Origin: a virus
DNA: 28,154 nt
Direction: 5' to 3' (one strand)
IMG/VR virus record: IMGVR_UViG_3300049216_000624
Coordinates: 1-28,154 of that record
In this document: positions 7,103 to 16,773 of the stretch, piece by piece
Layout of the letters: the number at the start of each line of letters is the position of its first letter
How positions within the stretch are numbered: position 1 is the first letter of the stretch
The notes under the pieces: model-generated
Databases searched by the model: none
Told to the model about the DNA's origin: nothing
What the model saw: the letters and a program-made list of their open reading frames with translations, nothing else
Position numbers and translations under genes: made by a program

Positions 7103-10100
7103 ACTCGGTAAGCGGGCTGAACCCGGCGATGTCCTGGCCCTTGAGCGACACGCCCCCGCGCAGCATCGCGGCACTCTGGTAATAAGTCTGCACGGCTTTC
7201 TGTAGCGCCTCGGGCTTGATCGCGTGGTTCGACTGATTGGCCTGATAGCGATCCTTATTGAACTGCTGGATGTTATCCAGCGCCGCGCCAACATCTCCGC
7301 CCTCGGTTACAGCCCGCAGGTATTCCTGAGTGAGTGCGGTCTGACGATCCTGTAGCTGCTGCTGCTCGGTATAAAGATACTCCCTCGCCGCCTCAGCCCG
7401 CTCGACCTTCTGCGGCTGGAAGCCCATCGCCTGAGCGAAGACATCAGAGTCGGTGATGTCTTCCGGGGCGACCTCAAGCTGGCCCGAGGTCGAGCGCACG
7501 CCGTAGGTTGCGAACCGTGCGGCCTTCGATACATCCCGCATCGCCTTGGGCATAATGTCTTCGGCTGCGCGCCAGGTGTTCCCGTCGCGGGTGTCCTGGT
7601 ACGCATCGAACACCTGGCCGATCAGCGAGCCGGTCGAGCCGAGCACCATGCCTCCAACATATTGCAGGAAGTTGTCTGAGTTGATCTCGCCGGTCGGGTT
7701 GCCGGGTGAGAACAGATCGCCGAGGCCGATACGGTTGGTCACGTCGGCCGGTAAAATGTTCTTGATGATCGGCAGCGAAAACAGCAACCCGCTGTCGATC
7801 GCCTGAGCCATCGGTGCGCCGAACTCTTTGGTCATCATCTCGCGGAAGCTGGCGTCGGCGTCGAACGGCTCGTCGTGGTTGCCGACGAACTGGTTGTAGA
7901 TATCCATCAGGCCGGTCGCCACCCCGTATAGCGGCATACCCATCACGCCGGCAGCTAGGAAGTGGGTCGCCATGAGGCCGAGGAAGGTGCGGCGGGCGAC
8001 GCTGCGCTGGTTCGGGTCGTGGTCCTTGAACGCCTTCACGGCATTGTTAACAAGTTCATACATCATGTTCTGCTGATATTTCTTAAACTGGAACATGATT
8101 TTCTTCGGTACGAACCCGCCAGGCTTACTGAACAGGCCAGAGGTGTTAGCTTGGTTGTAGTCGGTGTGTGAGCGTGTCACCATGTCCTCGGCGTGCATGG
8201 TGCTGGCGTATTGGCCGGGCGTCATCGCTTGCGCGATCGCATCGTCCTTGAAGGTCTGGCGGAAGCGGTTGTAGGCGTCCATGTCCAGGGGTGCCACAGT
8301 CTTCTCCTGGTCCATCCGGTAGGCAGCGAGCGCCGTGATGATCCGGTTATAGCGTTCAGTATGATGTGGCATATAGCTGGCAGCAACCATTGCGTTCCGG
8401 CCAGCCGCCGACAGGCCGCCCGCACCTACCAACTCGTCGAGCCGCTGGCGCGCGTCCGTGTCCCCGAAGTGCCCTTGTGCATCGAGGTGGGAGAGCATCA
8501 GCTTCTCGCCAGCCGTCTTGCCGAACGCCGTGATGTCGTCGTGCGCCGGGCCGTTACCCGAGAAGCGGCTCTGGATATCTCCCGCCACGCCGTGGCTCCC
8601 GAAGTACCTGCCGCTGATGTCTTTCATCGCCGTGCCCAGAGCCATCCATGAGCGGGCCTGACCATGGAAAGCGCCAAGCATTTGCGTGGTGACGAGCGGG
8701 GTCTGCATGAAGTGCATGAAGGTGAACGCTGGCGAGAACGCAAGCTGGTAAACATAGCCCACGTTGTTGATGAAGTTCTGGATCGGGGTGTGATCGCCGC
8801 TCAAGCTGGACTCGTAGTTCTCCTTAAGCTGGCGGTACACCTGGTCGAGCCGCGAGTTGGTCTTGCTCTTGGCGCGGGCGTCGGCGCGGATTTCCTGCAA
8901 CGCGGCGCGGGCCTTGGCACCGGACTTTAGGTTGGCGATCATACGGGCGTTGCGCTTGGCGCTGATGTTCAGCGCCTCGCCCATATCGTCGATGTGACCA
9001 GCTACGCCCTCGGCTTTGATCGTCTTCTTCATGATGCTGCCTTCGGGCAACATGCGAAGCATGATCTGACGGATTTCATCTACCTGACCGCGGAGTAGAT
9101 CAGCCGCATCACGGTCGCCCGCGCGCTCCAGCGCCGAGGCTTTGCTCTCGATCGAGTCCTGGAGTTTCGCGCCGAACTCCTCGAAGCCAGCGTGGCCCTG
9201 CATCCCGTACTCGTCGGAGCGGAAACGCTTGGTGTCGTAGCCTTCCTTGCTGATGTCGGAGGCAAACTTATCCGCCTCACCGATGGACTTGAACGCCCGC
9301 ACGATCCGGTCGCCGTTCGCGTGCTGCGCCACAGCGATGTGCTCACCCTCGCGGACGTAAGGCACGTAGACCTTGAGGTGGCCGAACTGGCGGATCACAC
9401 TCTCGATGTACGCCGCAGCCTTTGGCGCGTCGGCAGCGAGGTCTTCGGCGGCCGACTTGAACGCATCTACGATGGTGGCGCGGTCGTCCTTGAAGTGCTG
9501 AATGAATTGATCGTAGGTCGCGCGGCCGGCTGGCGAGAGCTTGGCGTACTCTGCGGCCAGTGCCGAGCCAGGCTCGCTCGCCAGGTCTTGCATCTCACGG
9601 GACTGCACCAGCAACTTACTGGTTGCCTCACGCTCGGCCACGGTCAGGTGACGGTATTGATCGAGCGGCGCGACCGCGCGCTGGGCGGCGTTGCTGATGT
9701 CGGTCTGTTTGCGGCTCATGATATCCACGAGGGTCCGCGTGGCCGGCAGGTCTTTCTCGTACCCGTCGCGAAGCTGGCGGTTGGTGATGGCGTGGATGAT
9801 CGCGCCCTGCACCTTCTCAACAGCCGTGCGGCCGGCAATCTCGCTCCGCTCTTTCAGCCGGTCGGCGTACTGGCGCGTGCTGTCAGTGGTCGAGCGAAAT
9901 CGTGGCGCGCTCGCGAGAGCATCCCCCGGCGCGCTGCGCGCGGCTTTGGTAGCTGCCTGGAGAATGCGAACCACGTCGCCGTCCGAATAGTTTTTGACGA
10001 GGCCCATGCGGCGGCCGATGTCGCGCACCACCCCGAGCACCCGGCGGAACGCGGCTTGCAGTGGGTAAGGCTTGGCTGGGCCTGACTCCTGCATCTGCGC

Positions 10101-13100
10101 CAGCGCCTCCTCCGCAGCGCGGGCCTGGAGGTGCGGACTGTCCCGGTACATGCTGGGGTTCTCGCTCATCCATGCGTCAGCGGCGCGGCGGATCGTGGGG
10201 TTGGTTTTGTAGATGTCCCCCATCACCTCGTCGAGTTTGGAGCCGAACTGTTTGGCGAGGCCGTAATGGCCAAGTGCCTCGTGGAACAGCGTGGCTTTGG
10301 CGTCGGCGGGGGTGCTGTGGTTGTCGGCGATGAGGTGGACGGTGCCGTTCTCGTAGATGCCTTTGGCGGTCTGACCCACTTCGCGCAGGTGCGCGGGCAG
10401 GTCGGCAGCGTGCTGCACCACGTTGACCTTCGGCCCCTGATTGTTGAAGCCGGTCTCATCCACCACCTTCTGCACATCTTCGCGGGCCATGCCGGTGGGC
10501 TGGTCATCGGTGCCACGACGGCGGGCGGATGCGGTACGACGCTGGGCCGAGGCCAGGATCGCCTGGGCTTGGGAGATGTTATCATCGCCGCCCTTGTTGA
10601 GCAGGTCGCTCACCTCGGCGTGGTCGGATGCCTCAAGCGCGCCGGAGCGATGACCTTCGTCGGCGATGTCCTGCAAGTTCTTGACGCGAGTATCGGTCTT
10701 CGCGTTCGAGCGTTTCACCGCGGCGGTGAGCGCATCATCCACCGCCGGGTTCTCTATCTCGGCCAGCCGGTCGCGCAGTTCGCCGTGCTGCGCTGGATCG
10801 TCAACCATCTTCTGGAGACGCTGGCTCTCATCGTCAGTGATCTTGTCCGCGTCTACAGCCTTGCCGATGCGGTCGTTCAGGTCGGCGGTGTCGAGCGCGG
10901 CCTTCACCGAGGGGTGCGCCGGGTCTTTCTGGAGCAGGCGCGAGAGGCCCGCGTGCTCCTGCGGGTCCACCTTACCGTCAGCGAGGGACTCGTTTAGGCG
11001 CTCCTGCAATGGCGAGAGGTTCTTGGTGCGGAGCGGGACTACAGTTTTTTGCGTCCCCTCGGCCGGGCCACGTCCCGCAACTGCTTGCGGAGTGGGTTGG
11101 GCAACTTCTCCTCCCCGTCCTTGCGCTTCGACTTGCTGGTCGGCTGGTTCAGCCGGTCCTGCACTGGCGGGTGCCGGCGTGGCAAGTCCTTCCTCAGATG
11201 GAACACCATCGGTTTTCTCCTGCATACCGCCAACGAGTTTACGAGCGACGGCGAATTTACGAGCGACGAGCGCCTGCGTCACGGCACGCACGTCCTCAAG
11301 GCTGGCTTTGCCGGTGGAGTGCAGGTCGATCGCTTGGCGCACCAGGTCTTGTGAGGTCTTACCCTGCACCATGGCACCGAGGCCCTGCGCCTCATCGCGC
11401 TCGCCGGCATGGATGCGCGCCTGCTGGGCGGTCACTTTGTCCGCAGCCTGGTTGATAACCTGTTGTGCAGCGTCGAGCGCGGCTGAGTTCTGGGCGATGC
11501 CCTTGGCGCTGATCGAGCGGTTGGCCTCAATCGCCTGCCTGTGGTCGTCGAGCACGGCCTGGGCCGCGTCGATATCGCCGGACATGAGATGCTGTGAGAG
11601 CGATGAGGCGAGGTTGACGAGGCCGGAGGTGGACGGGAGCAGCTTGCCGCCCGTGGGTATGGCCGCAGCCTGCAAGGTGTGGAGGATCGTGCCGGTGGTG
11701 GGGATGCTGGCGTCGTGCGCCGCAGCCTGGGCCTTGGGTAGCACGCCCAGACCTTGGACGACAGGTGTGCTGTCGGGGCCGCCGCGCGCCTCGGGCGCGG
11801 CAGGGAACAGGTCGTTCGATACCGGCGGCGCGGCCGGTGCGGCGGGGGGCTTGGGTGCGGTTGACTGCTCCAGCGGCAGCGACATCTGCCCGGCGGGCGG
11901 GGGTGTTTGGGTGGGCGCGGTCGGGAACAGATCGCCCTGGGGTGCCGTGATGGCCGCCGGGGTCGGGGCTTGTGGAGCAACCTGCTGCGGTGCGTTGGGT
12001 AACAGATCGCCCTGTGTGCCGGGTGGCCCCTGCACAGTGGGTAGTGCCGCCTGATGCTGTGCGGCGATCTGCTGCACCTGCTGATCGTTGTACCTCTGGC
12101 CTGCCTGCTGGAGCGCCGAGCTTGGCAGGAAGGCGCGTCCCTGGCTGTCTACGGGGATCGTAGGTGCGGGTGCTGGTGCCGGGAGGGCGAGCATGGGCTG
12201 GGGGGCTGGCGCTTGTGCTTGGGCAGCCTGCGCGGCCTGGTTCGCTTGGGCCTGCTGGACCATCGGGTCAAGCTGTGCCTGACCAAGCTGTGGTTCGTTG
12301 TGGATACCGAGCGCGCCAACCGCGCCCATGCCACCACCCACCAGCGCGCCGCCGGCAAATGCCTGGGCAAGCTGATCGAAACCGTCAGGGCTCTGGTATG
12401 GGTTGGCCCCCACCGAGGCGTCAGACGCCTGCTCGATGCCGGTCTGTCCAACCGCCACAGCGCCCTGCTTAACCGCGTTGCCGGCAACGGTTCCACCGGC
12501 GCGGAGGAGCGCGCTGTTGCCCCCTGCCAGCTCGAAGCCATGCACCAGCGCGCCGCCAGGGCCGACCGTGTTGAGCAGGGCGTCCGGCAGGCCCAAGGCC
12601 ACGGCGCTGAGGAGATCAGTATGCCCGCCCGATGCTTGCTGGTTCTGGAGCAGATTGCCGATCGTGGGAGCCGCTGTTGCCAGGGTGCCCACACCTGCGC
12701 GGGCGATGTTATTGCCGATTGCCTGAGCAACAGCATCGGTGGCTTGGCTGCTGGCGGCGGCCTCGGGCACGCCCGCTGCGACGAGCCGCCCCGCGCCGTT
12801 CTCAATGGCACTCTTGCCGAAGGTGCGAAGGATAGAGCCACCCAGCGCACCGTCGAGTGGAACGGCTGCACCGCCCGTTGCGCCATCTGCGGCGGCGATC
12901 AGTGCGGCCGTGGGCGCGGCAGATGCCAGTGCGTGGATACTGAACCCGAGCGCGCTGCCGAGGCCATGCACGTCGCTGATGTTCTGTGTCAGCCCAGACC
13001 GCGCGGAGGCCGCGTCGGACACCGCCTGGGTCTCCTGAGCCATCAGGTCTAGGGTGTTGTTCGGAGCGCCTAGCCGATCTCCAATGGCTCCACCGAGGGC

Positions 13101-13268
13101 CAGTATGCCAGCGAACGGGTTCGCGATCGCCTGGGTTGCCTCATCTACAGCGGTGCCGAGCACGCCATCTGTCTGCGGCGGTGGGCCGTAGCTCGGGCCG
13201 TTATAGACAGGCGCTCCATACGTGCCATCCGCACGGAGAACCTGAAACGGGCTGGGTGCTGTGGCCAT
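7068..13268 (-). CDS. Giant polyvalent-type ejected virion protein with HExxxH motif
   Basis: The 2066-residue protein is far larger than its neighbours. Residues 1-330 are Ala/Gly-rich and may contain membrane-active helices. About 330-530 is a Pro/Gln/Ala linker with DLFP-like short motifs. A zinc-peptidase-like segment contains LFHEALGHYGL with His996, Glu997 and His1001 (HExxxH) and is followed by RAAEEALAQM. The C-terminal half is helical and contains segments such as VYVPYVREG near 1300 and a hydrophobic stretch near 1770. This matches the large polyvalent proteins of phages and conjugative elements (Iyer, Aravind and co-workers), which are thought to enter the host with the DNA. It is last in the late operon, reached through a TAACGAATG junction. 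The class is well supported; the peptidase activity is unproven. Confidence 0.8.
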   Translation of the reverse strand: MATAPSPFQVLRADGTYGAPVYNGPSYGPPPQTDGVLGTAVDEATQAIANPFAGILALGGAIGDRLGAPNNTLDLMAQETQAVSDAASARSGLTQNISDVHGLGSALGFSIHALASAAPTAALIAAADGATGGAAVPLDGALGGSILRTFGKSAIENGAGRLVAAGVPEAAASSQATDAVAQAIGNNIARAGVGTLATAAPTIGNLLQNQQASGGHTDLLSAVALGLPDALLNTVGPGGALVHGFELAGGNSALLRAGGTVAGNAVKQGAVAVGQTGIEQASDASVGANPYQSPDGFDQLAQAFAGGALVGGGMGAVGALGIHNEPQLGQAQLDPMVQQAQANQAAQAAQAQAPAPQPMLALPAPAPAPTIPVDSQGRAFLPSSALQQAGQRYNDQQVQQIAAQHQAALPTVQGPPGTQGDLLPNAPQQVAPQAPTPAAITAPQGDLFPTAPTQTPPPAGQMSLPLEQSTAPKPPAAPAAPPVSNDLFPAAPEARGGPDSTPVVQGLGVLPKAQAAAHDASIPTTGTILHTLQAAAIPTGGKLLPSTSGLVNLASSLSQHLMSGDIDAAQAVLDDHRQAIEANRSISAKGIAQNSAALDAAQQVINQAADKVTAQQARIHAGERDEAQGLGAMVQGKTSQDLVRQAIDLHSTGKASLEDVRAVTQALVARKFAVARKLVGGMQEKTDGVPSEEGLATPAPASAGPAEPADQQVEAQGRGGEVAQPTPQAVAGRGPAEGTQKTVVPLRTKNLSPLQERLNESLADGKVDPQEHAGLSRLLQKDPAHPSVKAALDTADLNDRIGKAVDADKITDDESQRLQKMVDDPAQHGELRDRLAEIENPAVDDALTAAVKRSNAKTDTRVKNLQDIADEGHRSGALEASDHAEVSDLLNKGGDDNISQAQAILASAQRRTASARRRGTDDQPTGMAREDVQKVVDETGFNNQGPKVNVVQHAADLPAHLREVGQTAKGIYENGTVHLIADNHSTPADAKATLFHEALGHYGLAKQFGSKLDEVMGDIYKTNPTIRRAADAWMSENPSMYRDSPHLQARAAEEALAQMQESGPAKPYPLQAAFRRVLGVVRDIGRRMGLVKNYSDGDVVRILQAATKAARSAPGDALASAPRFRSTTDSTRQYADRLKERSEIAGRTAVEKVQGAIIHAITNRQLRDGYEKDLPATRTLVDIMSRKQTDISNAAQRAVAPLDQYRHLTVAEREATSKLLVQSREMQDLASEPGSALAAEYAKLSPAGRATYDQFIQHFKDDRATIVDAFKSAAEDLAADAPKAAAYIESVIRQFGHLKVYVPYVREGEHIAVAQHANGDRIVRAFKSIGEADKFASDISKEGYDTKRFRSDEYGMQGHAGFEEFGAKLQDSIESKASALERAGDRDAADLLRGQVDEIRQIMLRMLPEGSIMKKTIKAEGVAGHIDDMGEALNISAKRNARMIANLKSGAKARAALQEIRADARAKSKTNSRLDQVYRQLKENYESSLSGDHTPIQNFINNVGYVYQLAFSPAFTFMHFMQTPLVTTQMLGAFHGQARSWMALGTAMKDISGRYFGSHGVAGDIQSRFSGNGPAHDDITAFGKTAGEKLMLSHLDAQGHFGDTDARQRLDELVGAGGLSAAGRNAMVAASYMPHHTERYNRIITALAAYRMDQEKTVAPLDMDAYNRFRQTFKDDAIAQAMTPGQYASTMHAEDMVTRSHTDYNQANTSGLFSKPGGFVPKKIMFQFKKYQQNMMYELVNNAVKAFKDHDPNQRSVARRTFLGLMATHFLAAGVMGMPLYGVATGLMDIYNQFVGNHDEPFDADASFREMMTKEFGAPMAQAIDSGLLFSLPIIKNILPADVTNRIGLGDLFSPGNPTGEINSDNFLQYVGGMVLGSTGSLIGQVFDAYQDTRDGNTWRAAEDIMPKAMRDVSKAARFATYGVRSTSGQLEVAPEDITDSDVFAQAMGFQPQKVERAEAAREYLYTEQQQLQDRQTALTQEYLRAVTEGGDVGAALDNIQQFNKDRYQANQSNHAIKPEALQKAVQTYYQSAAMLRGGVSLKGQDIAGFSPLTEFSQGMDEGRAQ

Positions 13269-13271
13269 TCG

Positions 13272-15293
13272 TTAATTCATCATCATCATGGGGACATACG
13301 GGGCCATCGGGCTCGACGAGTCCGTGCTATCTGTGCTGCCGGTAGATGTGCCTCCGCCCTGCGCACGAAGCTGTGCGAGGAGTTGGTCGATCTGATCTTG
13401 CGACATCGGCGGTGAAGCCCCGGCCGGTGCGTTACTCGCGCCGCCCGCAAGGCCAGCGCCCATTCCGGTATTGTTGCCGAAAGCACCTGGGCCTGCGGGC
13501 GCATACATGGCACCTTGGCCATTCAGCACAGGGCCGCCTGCCATACCGGAGGTAGCTGCCGCACCCAGACCATATTGGACCCCACCCGCCTGAACTGGAG
13601 GGGTGTAGGTTGGGGAAGCCGCCTGCGGTGCGGAGGGGCCGACGATGCCGGGTGCGCCCTGCTGGGCCGGCATTGGTGCGGGTGCTGCGCCAGGAACCGT
13701 GCCGTTGACACCAGCAGGTTGTGCTCCGCCGCGCACGCCAAGGAAGCCCTGGTTCGGTGGCGGGGTGAGACTGGTGGCTGTGACGGGCGCGATTTGTTTT
13801 GCGGCGACACCAGCTTGGTAGAGGTACTGCGCATCGGTCATCGGGTTGCCAGACATGCCGGCATTACCGTGTGCGTCCATGACGCCGTAGCCGCCGCCGG
13901 GCAGCGCGCCGAGCGTGGCACCGATCGCCTTACCGTATGGGCTTGTCAGGGTGTTCTGGATTTGCGGCGTGGGCGTGATGTTGCCCTGCGCATCCATGGT
14001 GCCGAGGCGCGTGCCGTCCATGCCTTGCACGAAGTACGAGCCAGGTACTTGAGGGTTTGGCACGAGAGGTTGCAGCGCGGGCGGAAGTTTCCCGGCCTTA
14101 AAGAGTTCTTGGTAGACCTGAGCCCTGGCCGTGGTCGGCGTGCGCGGGTCCATCAAGACGCCCTGCGCCGTGGCGACCACCTGCTGGTTGGCCTGGTTAA
14201 TTTTCATACCGTTAGTCTGGGCGGTGAAGTAGTCGGTCTTCGCACCGAGGTTCGCGACCTGCGCCTTGTTTGCAGCAATGACGCCGGGTTCCTCAGACGC
14301 CTCGATGTTCGCCCGCGCCACGTCAGCGGCAGCACTCTCGCCCTGGGCCTGCGCGCCAGCGAGCGCAGCCATTGCCTCGATGTGGCCGTTCTCGTTCTGC
14401 GCCGCCGTGAGGTTCGCGTTGATCTGCTCCGAGCGCATCTTCTGGTAGCCGTCCGGGGTGGCAGCCGCCGTCACTTGGTCGAGCCAACCCATCTGCGTGC
14501 CATCGGCCGAGCCGTGGAATGGTATCGGTGCTGATGGCGAACCGATCATCATGCCGCGTGAGTTGAACGTGGATGTGGTGATTGAGTTGGTCGTCGGATC
14601 GTAGTTGAACTTCTGGGTGTAGCCGAAGTCCGTGTTGCTGTCTGAGAAGTCCTTATTGTAAAGCTGGTTTGCCAGCGCGACAGCGCCCGCCGGGTCGGTC
14701 GCGGCCTTTGCCTGGATGGATTGAATATCCATCTGGCGCTGCTGCTGGTTGATCTGTTGTTCCTGGGACCGCTGGGTGTCGATGTTCGACAACATACTCT
14801 GGCCCTGCGCCATGTAGTCTGGCAGGCCAGAGGATATCATCGCTTGAGCAGCAAGGGCTTGGCCGTAGAACTTATCGGCGCGGATCGGCGCGTTGGTTGC
14901 GCTGAGTTTGCCTGTCTCTGGGTCGGTATAGAATTGCACGCTGGCGACGGCGTTCGCGTTGGGTGCCTTGGCGAGAGCGGCATTGATCGCGTCGGGGTTC
15001 TGACCGAGCAGCTTCGTCAGGTCTTTACCTGAGTAGCCGGCAGCCTTGAGCGCCGCGGTGGGGTCGAGCGTAGTCGTCATCATCACCGGCTGCCCGTTAG
15101 GCCCGAGCACCGGCTGCCCGTTCGGTCCCAACTTGGGCGTGGGAGGTGCGGTGCCGATGATGTCGCCCGGCTTGATCTGCTGAGCTTGGCGAATTTTTGC
15201 CGTGGTCTGCGCCTTGATGAAGTTTGAGTATAAGTCTTTGAGGTCCGCGGCCTGATTGAAAGCGCCCGCAGCAATGCCGAAGTTGAAGGCCAT
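13272..15293 (-). CDS. Putative internal virion (ejection) protein, Ala/Gln-rich
   Basis: The 673-residue protein is mostly low-complexity: helical Ala/Gln/Asn-rich stretches (about 100-370, including a Gln-rich coiled-coil candidate QRSQEQQINQQQRQMDIQ) and a Gly/Pro/Ala-rich C-terminal third. It contains a short tandem repeat, LGPNGQPV twice, near residue 55, and ends in MMMMN. I recognise no enzyme domain. Between two other large virion-type proteins at the end of a late operon, it fits one of the two or three internal proteins that short-tailed phages eject to build a DNA channel. Its ATG shares a base with the upstream stop (TAATG). The role is inferred from position and composition. Confidence 0.65.
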   Translation of the reverse strand: MAFNFGIAAGAFNQAADLKDLYSNFIKAQTTAKIRQAQQIKPGDIIGTAPPTPKLGPNGQPVLGPNGQPVMMTTTLDPTAALKAAGYSGKDLTKLLGQNPDAINAALAKAPNANAVASVQFYTDPETGKLSATNAPIRADKFYGQALAAQAMISSGLPDYMAQGQSMLSNIDTQRSQEQQINQQQRQMDIQSIQAKAATDPAGAVALANQLYNKDFSDSNTDFGYTQKFNYDPTTNSITTSTFNSRGMMIGSPSAPIPFHGSADGTQMGWLDQVTAAATPDGYQKMRSEQINANLTAAQNENGHIEAMAALAGAQAQGESAAADVARANIEASEEPGVIAANKAQVANLGAKTDYFTAQTNGMKINQANQQVVATAQGVLMDPRTPTTARAQVYQELFKAGKLPPALQPLVPNPQVPGSYFVQGMDGTRLGTMDAQGNITPTPQIQNTLTSPYGKAIGATLGALPGGGYGVMDAHGNAGMSGNPMTDAQYLYQAGVAAKQIAPVTATSLTPPPNQGFLGVRGGAQPAGVNGTVPGAAPAPMPAQQGAPGIVGPSAPQAASPTYTPPVQAGGVQYGLGAAATSGMAGGPVLNGQGAMYAPAGPGAFGNNTGMGAGLAGGASNAPAGASPPMSQDQIDQLLAQLRAQGGGTSTGSTDSTDSSSPMAPYVPMMMMN

Positions 15294-16351
15294 TACTTGA
15301 TCTTCCCGTAATCAACCATGAGGTAGCCGCTGCCGTGCAGGCCGACCGCCTTGGGATTTTTCTTCAAGGCTTCCTGCGCCATGACGCCCATATGTACTGC
15401 GTGCGTCGGGTCCGCTTTGTAGCGGTAGGTGTAGATGTTCAGGCCGCCCTTAGTCTTGCCGACCGGCTCGATGTCGGTCTTGAGCCGCCGATCGGAGAAC
15501 AGCGTCGCTGCGTTTGCCGACCCAGCAAATGACCCGAGGCCCTGGAACACGCCACCCACCAGCGAGCCAAGCCCTCCAGAACTGGCCGCCGACATCTGCG
15601 CGTTGGCTCCCAAGGACGAGCTATCTAGGCTGGAGTACGCCGACAAGTTGTTGCCGTACCCTGTGAGAGCTTGGCCGTAGCCAGTTTGCTCAACGCTTGC
15701 GCCGGAGTTCGCGGTGCCTACACCGCCCGAGGCGATGCTCGATGCGTTCGATGCTGCGTTCGACGCAACGCCCGCGGTGGTGGCGGCGTTGGCGACGCCG
15801 GAGTTTGCGTAGTTCGCGGCGTCCGCCGTGACTTGAAGGCCCATCTGCTGCGCCGAGTTGCGCGCCATGGTGTTGGCCGCTGCCTTGTTGGCGGCTGTGG
15901 TGATCGAGGCATCCTGCGCCGCGGCGATAGCGCCCGGCGATGATGGGTTAATGCCGCGGGACGCCAAGGTCTCATTAAGCTGCTGATTGGCAGAAGCCGT
16001 GGCTGCGCCTACGTCGCCTGCTGCGAGGTCGCCCTGCTGAGCCTGGTAGTTCGGCGAGGAGAACTGCTGCGCCTGCTGGTAGTAAGCGACCTGGGCCGGG
16101 GCACCGTACTGCTGGTATTGAGCAGCCGTGGTCTGAGCTTGCGGCAACTCCAGCGAGTAAAGTTGGTTCTGCTCGGCCGTGGACTGGTTGGTTTGCGCCG
16201 TGCTGGCGGCCAGGGCCGGAGCCACATACTGGTTGAAGTAGCTCTGCGCGAAGGACAAGCTCTGCTGAGAGGTCTGAGCGTTCTCCAGCGCGGCCTGGCC
16301 GACCTGTGGATCATACGACCCTTGTGTGCTTGAAGAACCGCCGCCGCCCAT
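15293..16351 (-). CDS. Virion protein with C-terminal S74-like chaperone domain
   Basis: Residues 1-280 are Ala/Gln/Ser-rich and helical, like internal virion or tail proteins. The last 69 residues begin with LFSDRRLKTDIEPVG (Ser286, Asp287, Lys291) and continue with IYTYRY, GVMAQEAL and YLMVDYGKI. These match the intramolecular chaperone domain of endosialidase-type tail proteins (peptidase family S74), which helps the protein trimerise and cuts itself off just before the conserved Ser-Asp. The domain looks short but ordered. The start shares a base with the acetyltransferase stop (TAATG), and the stop shares a base with the next start. Whether it cleaves itself is not known. Confidence 0.75.
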   Translation of the reverse strand: MGGGGSSSTQGSYDPQVGQAALENAQTSQQSLSFAQSYFNQYVAPALAASTAQTNQSTAEQNQLYSLELPQAQTTAAQYQQYGAPAQVAYYQQAQQFSSPNYQAQQGDLAAGDVGAATASANQQLNETLASRGINPSSPGAIAAAQDASITTAANKAAANTMARNSAQQMGLQVTADAANYANSGVANAATTAGVASNAASNASSIASGGVGTANSGASVEQTGYGQALTGYGNNLSAYSSLDSSSLGANAQMSAASSGGLGSLVGGVFQGLGSFAGSANAATLFSDRRLKTDIEPVGKTKGGLNIYTYRYKADPTHAVHMGVMAQEALKKNPKAVGLHGSGYLMVDYGKIK

Positions 16352-16773
16352 TATCGCGCCCTCATGCGTTCGATCAGCGCCGCCCCGGCGCTTTCTGTAA
16401 GCACGTATGTTAGCCTGTTAGCAGGTTCTTGGGAATAGGTTTCTTCACCTGCCAACGCAAACCCCGCCTTTTCCAGAAACCGCCTTGCTGGCAGGTTGTT
16501 GTCATATGTTACGGCTAGGGTGCGCTTGCACTTGAACCCCCCGTAGATGATCGAGGCGGCTGTGAGCACCGCCCGGCGGCTGCACCAGAGCGGCGTGGTT
16601 GAGGCTGCGCCTAAGTACGCATAGTCGCCCTCGACCCAATCGTAGATGCAGGCCGCGCCGATCAGGCGTTCCTTGTTGAATACGCCGAACGAGATTACCC
16701 GCTCGACGGGGCCACCACCTGGCGAGTTGGCTTGTATCCAGGGGAGGTAGTCACCGAAGACGATCACGCTCAT
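16351..16773 (-). CDS. GNAT-family N-acetyltransferase in the virion operon
   Basis: The 140-residue protein has the fold signature of GNAT acyltransferases: a beta-strand pair (VISFGVFNKERLIGAACIYDW, about 26-46), a helix region after SRRAVLTAA, then VTYDNNLPARRFLEKAGFALAGE (about 88-110), typical of the acetyl-CoA-binding half. Substrate is unknown. Small GNAT-like proteins occur in late operons of several podoviruses next to internal virion proteins, so it may be packaged or may modify virion or host proteins; this is inference. The ATG overlaps the TGA of the upstream fibre gene (ATGA) with GAGAGG upstream. Two TGTTAGC sites (16408, 16416) lie within its coding sequence and one (16773) at its start. 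Confidence 0.8.
   Translation of the reverse strand: MSVIVFGDYLPWIQANSPGGGPVERVISFGVFNKERLIGAACIYDWVEGDYAYLGAASTTPLWCSRRAVLTAASIIYGGFKCKRTLAVTYDNNLPARRFLEKAGFALAGEETYSQEPANRLTYVLTESAGAALIERMRAR

Noticed and set aside
9192-12054. Long plus-strand ORFs opposite the 2066-aa gene (up to about 460 codons)
   Set aside because: They mirror the high-GC coding strand, have no recognisable domains and no coupling or ribosome-binding context; they are antisense shadows.
13515-14534. A 339-codon plus-strand ORF
   Set aside because: It is antisense to the 673-aa virion gene and Arg/His/Leu-rich, as expected from a shadow frame.
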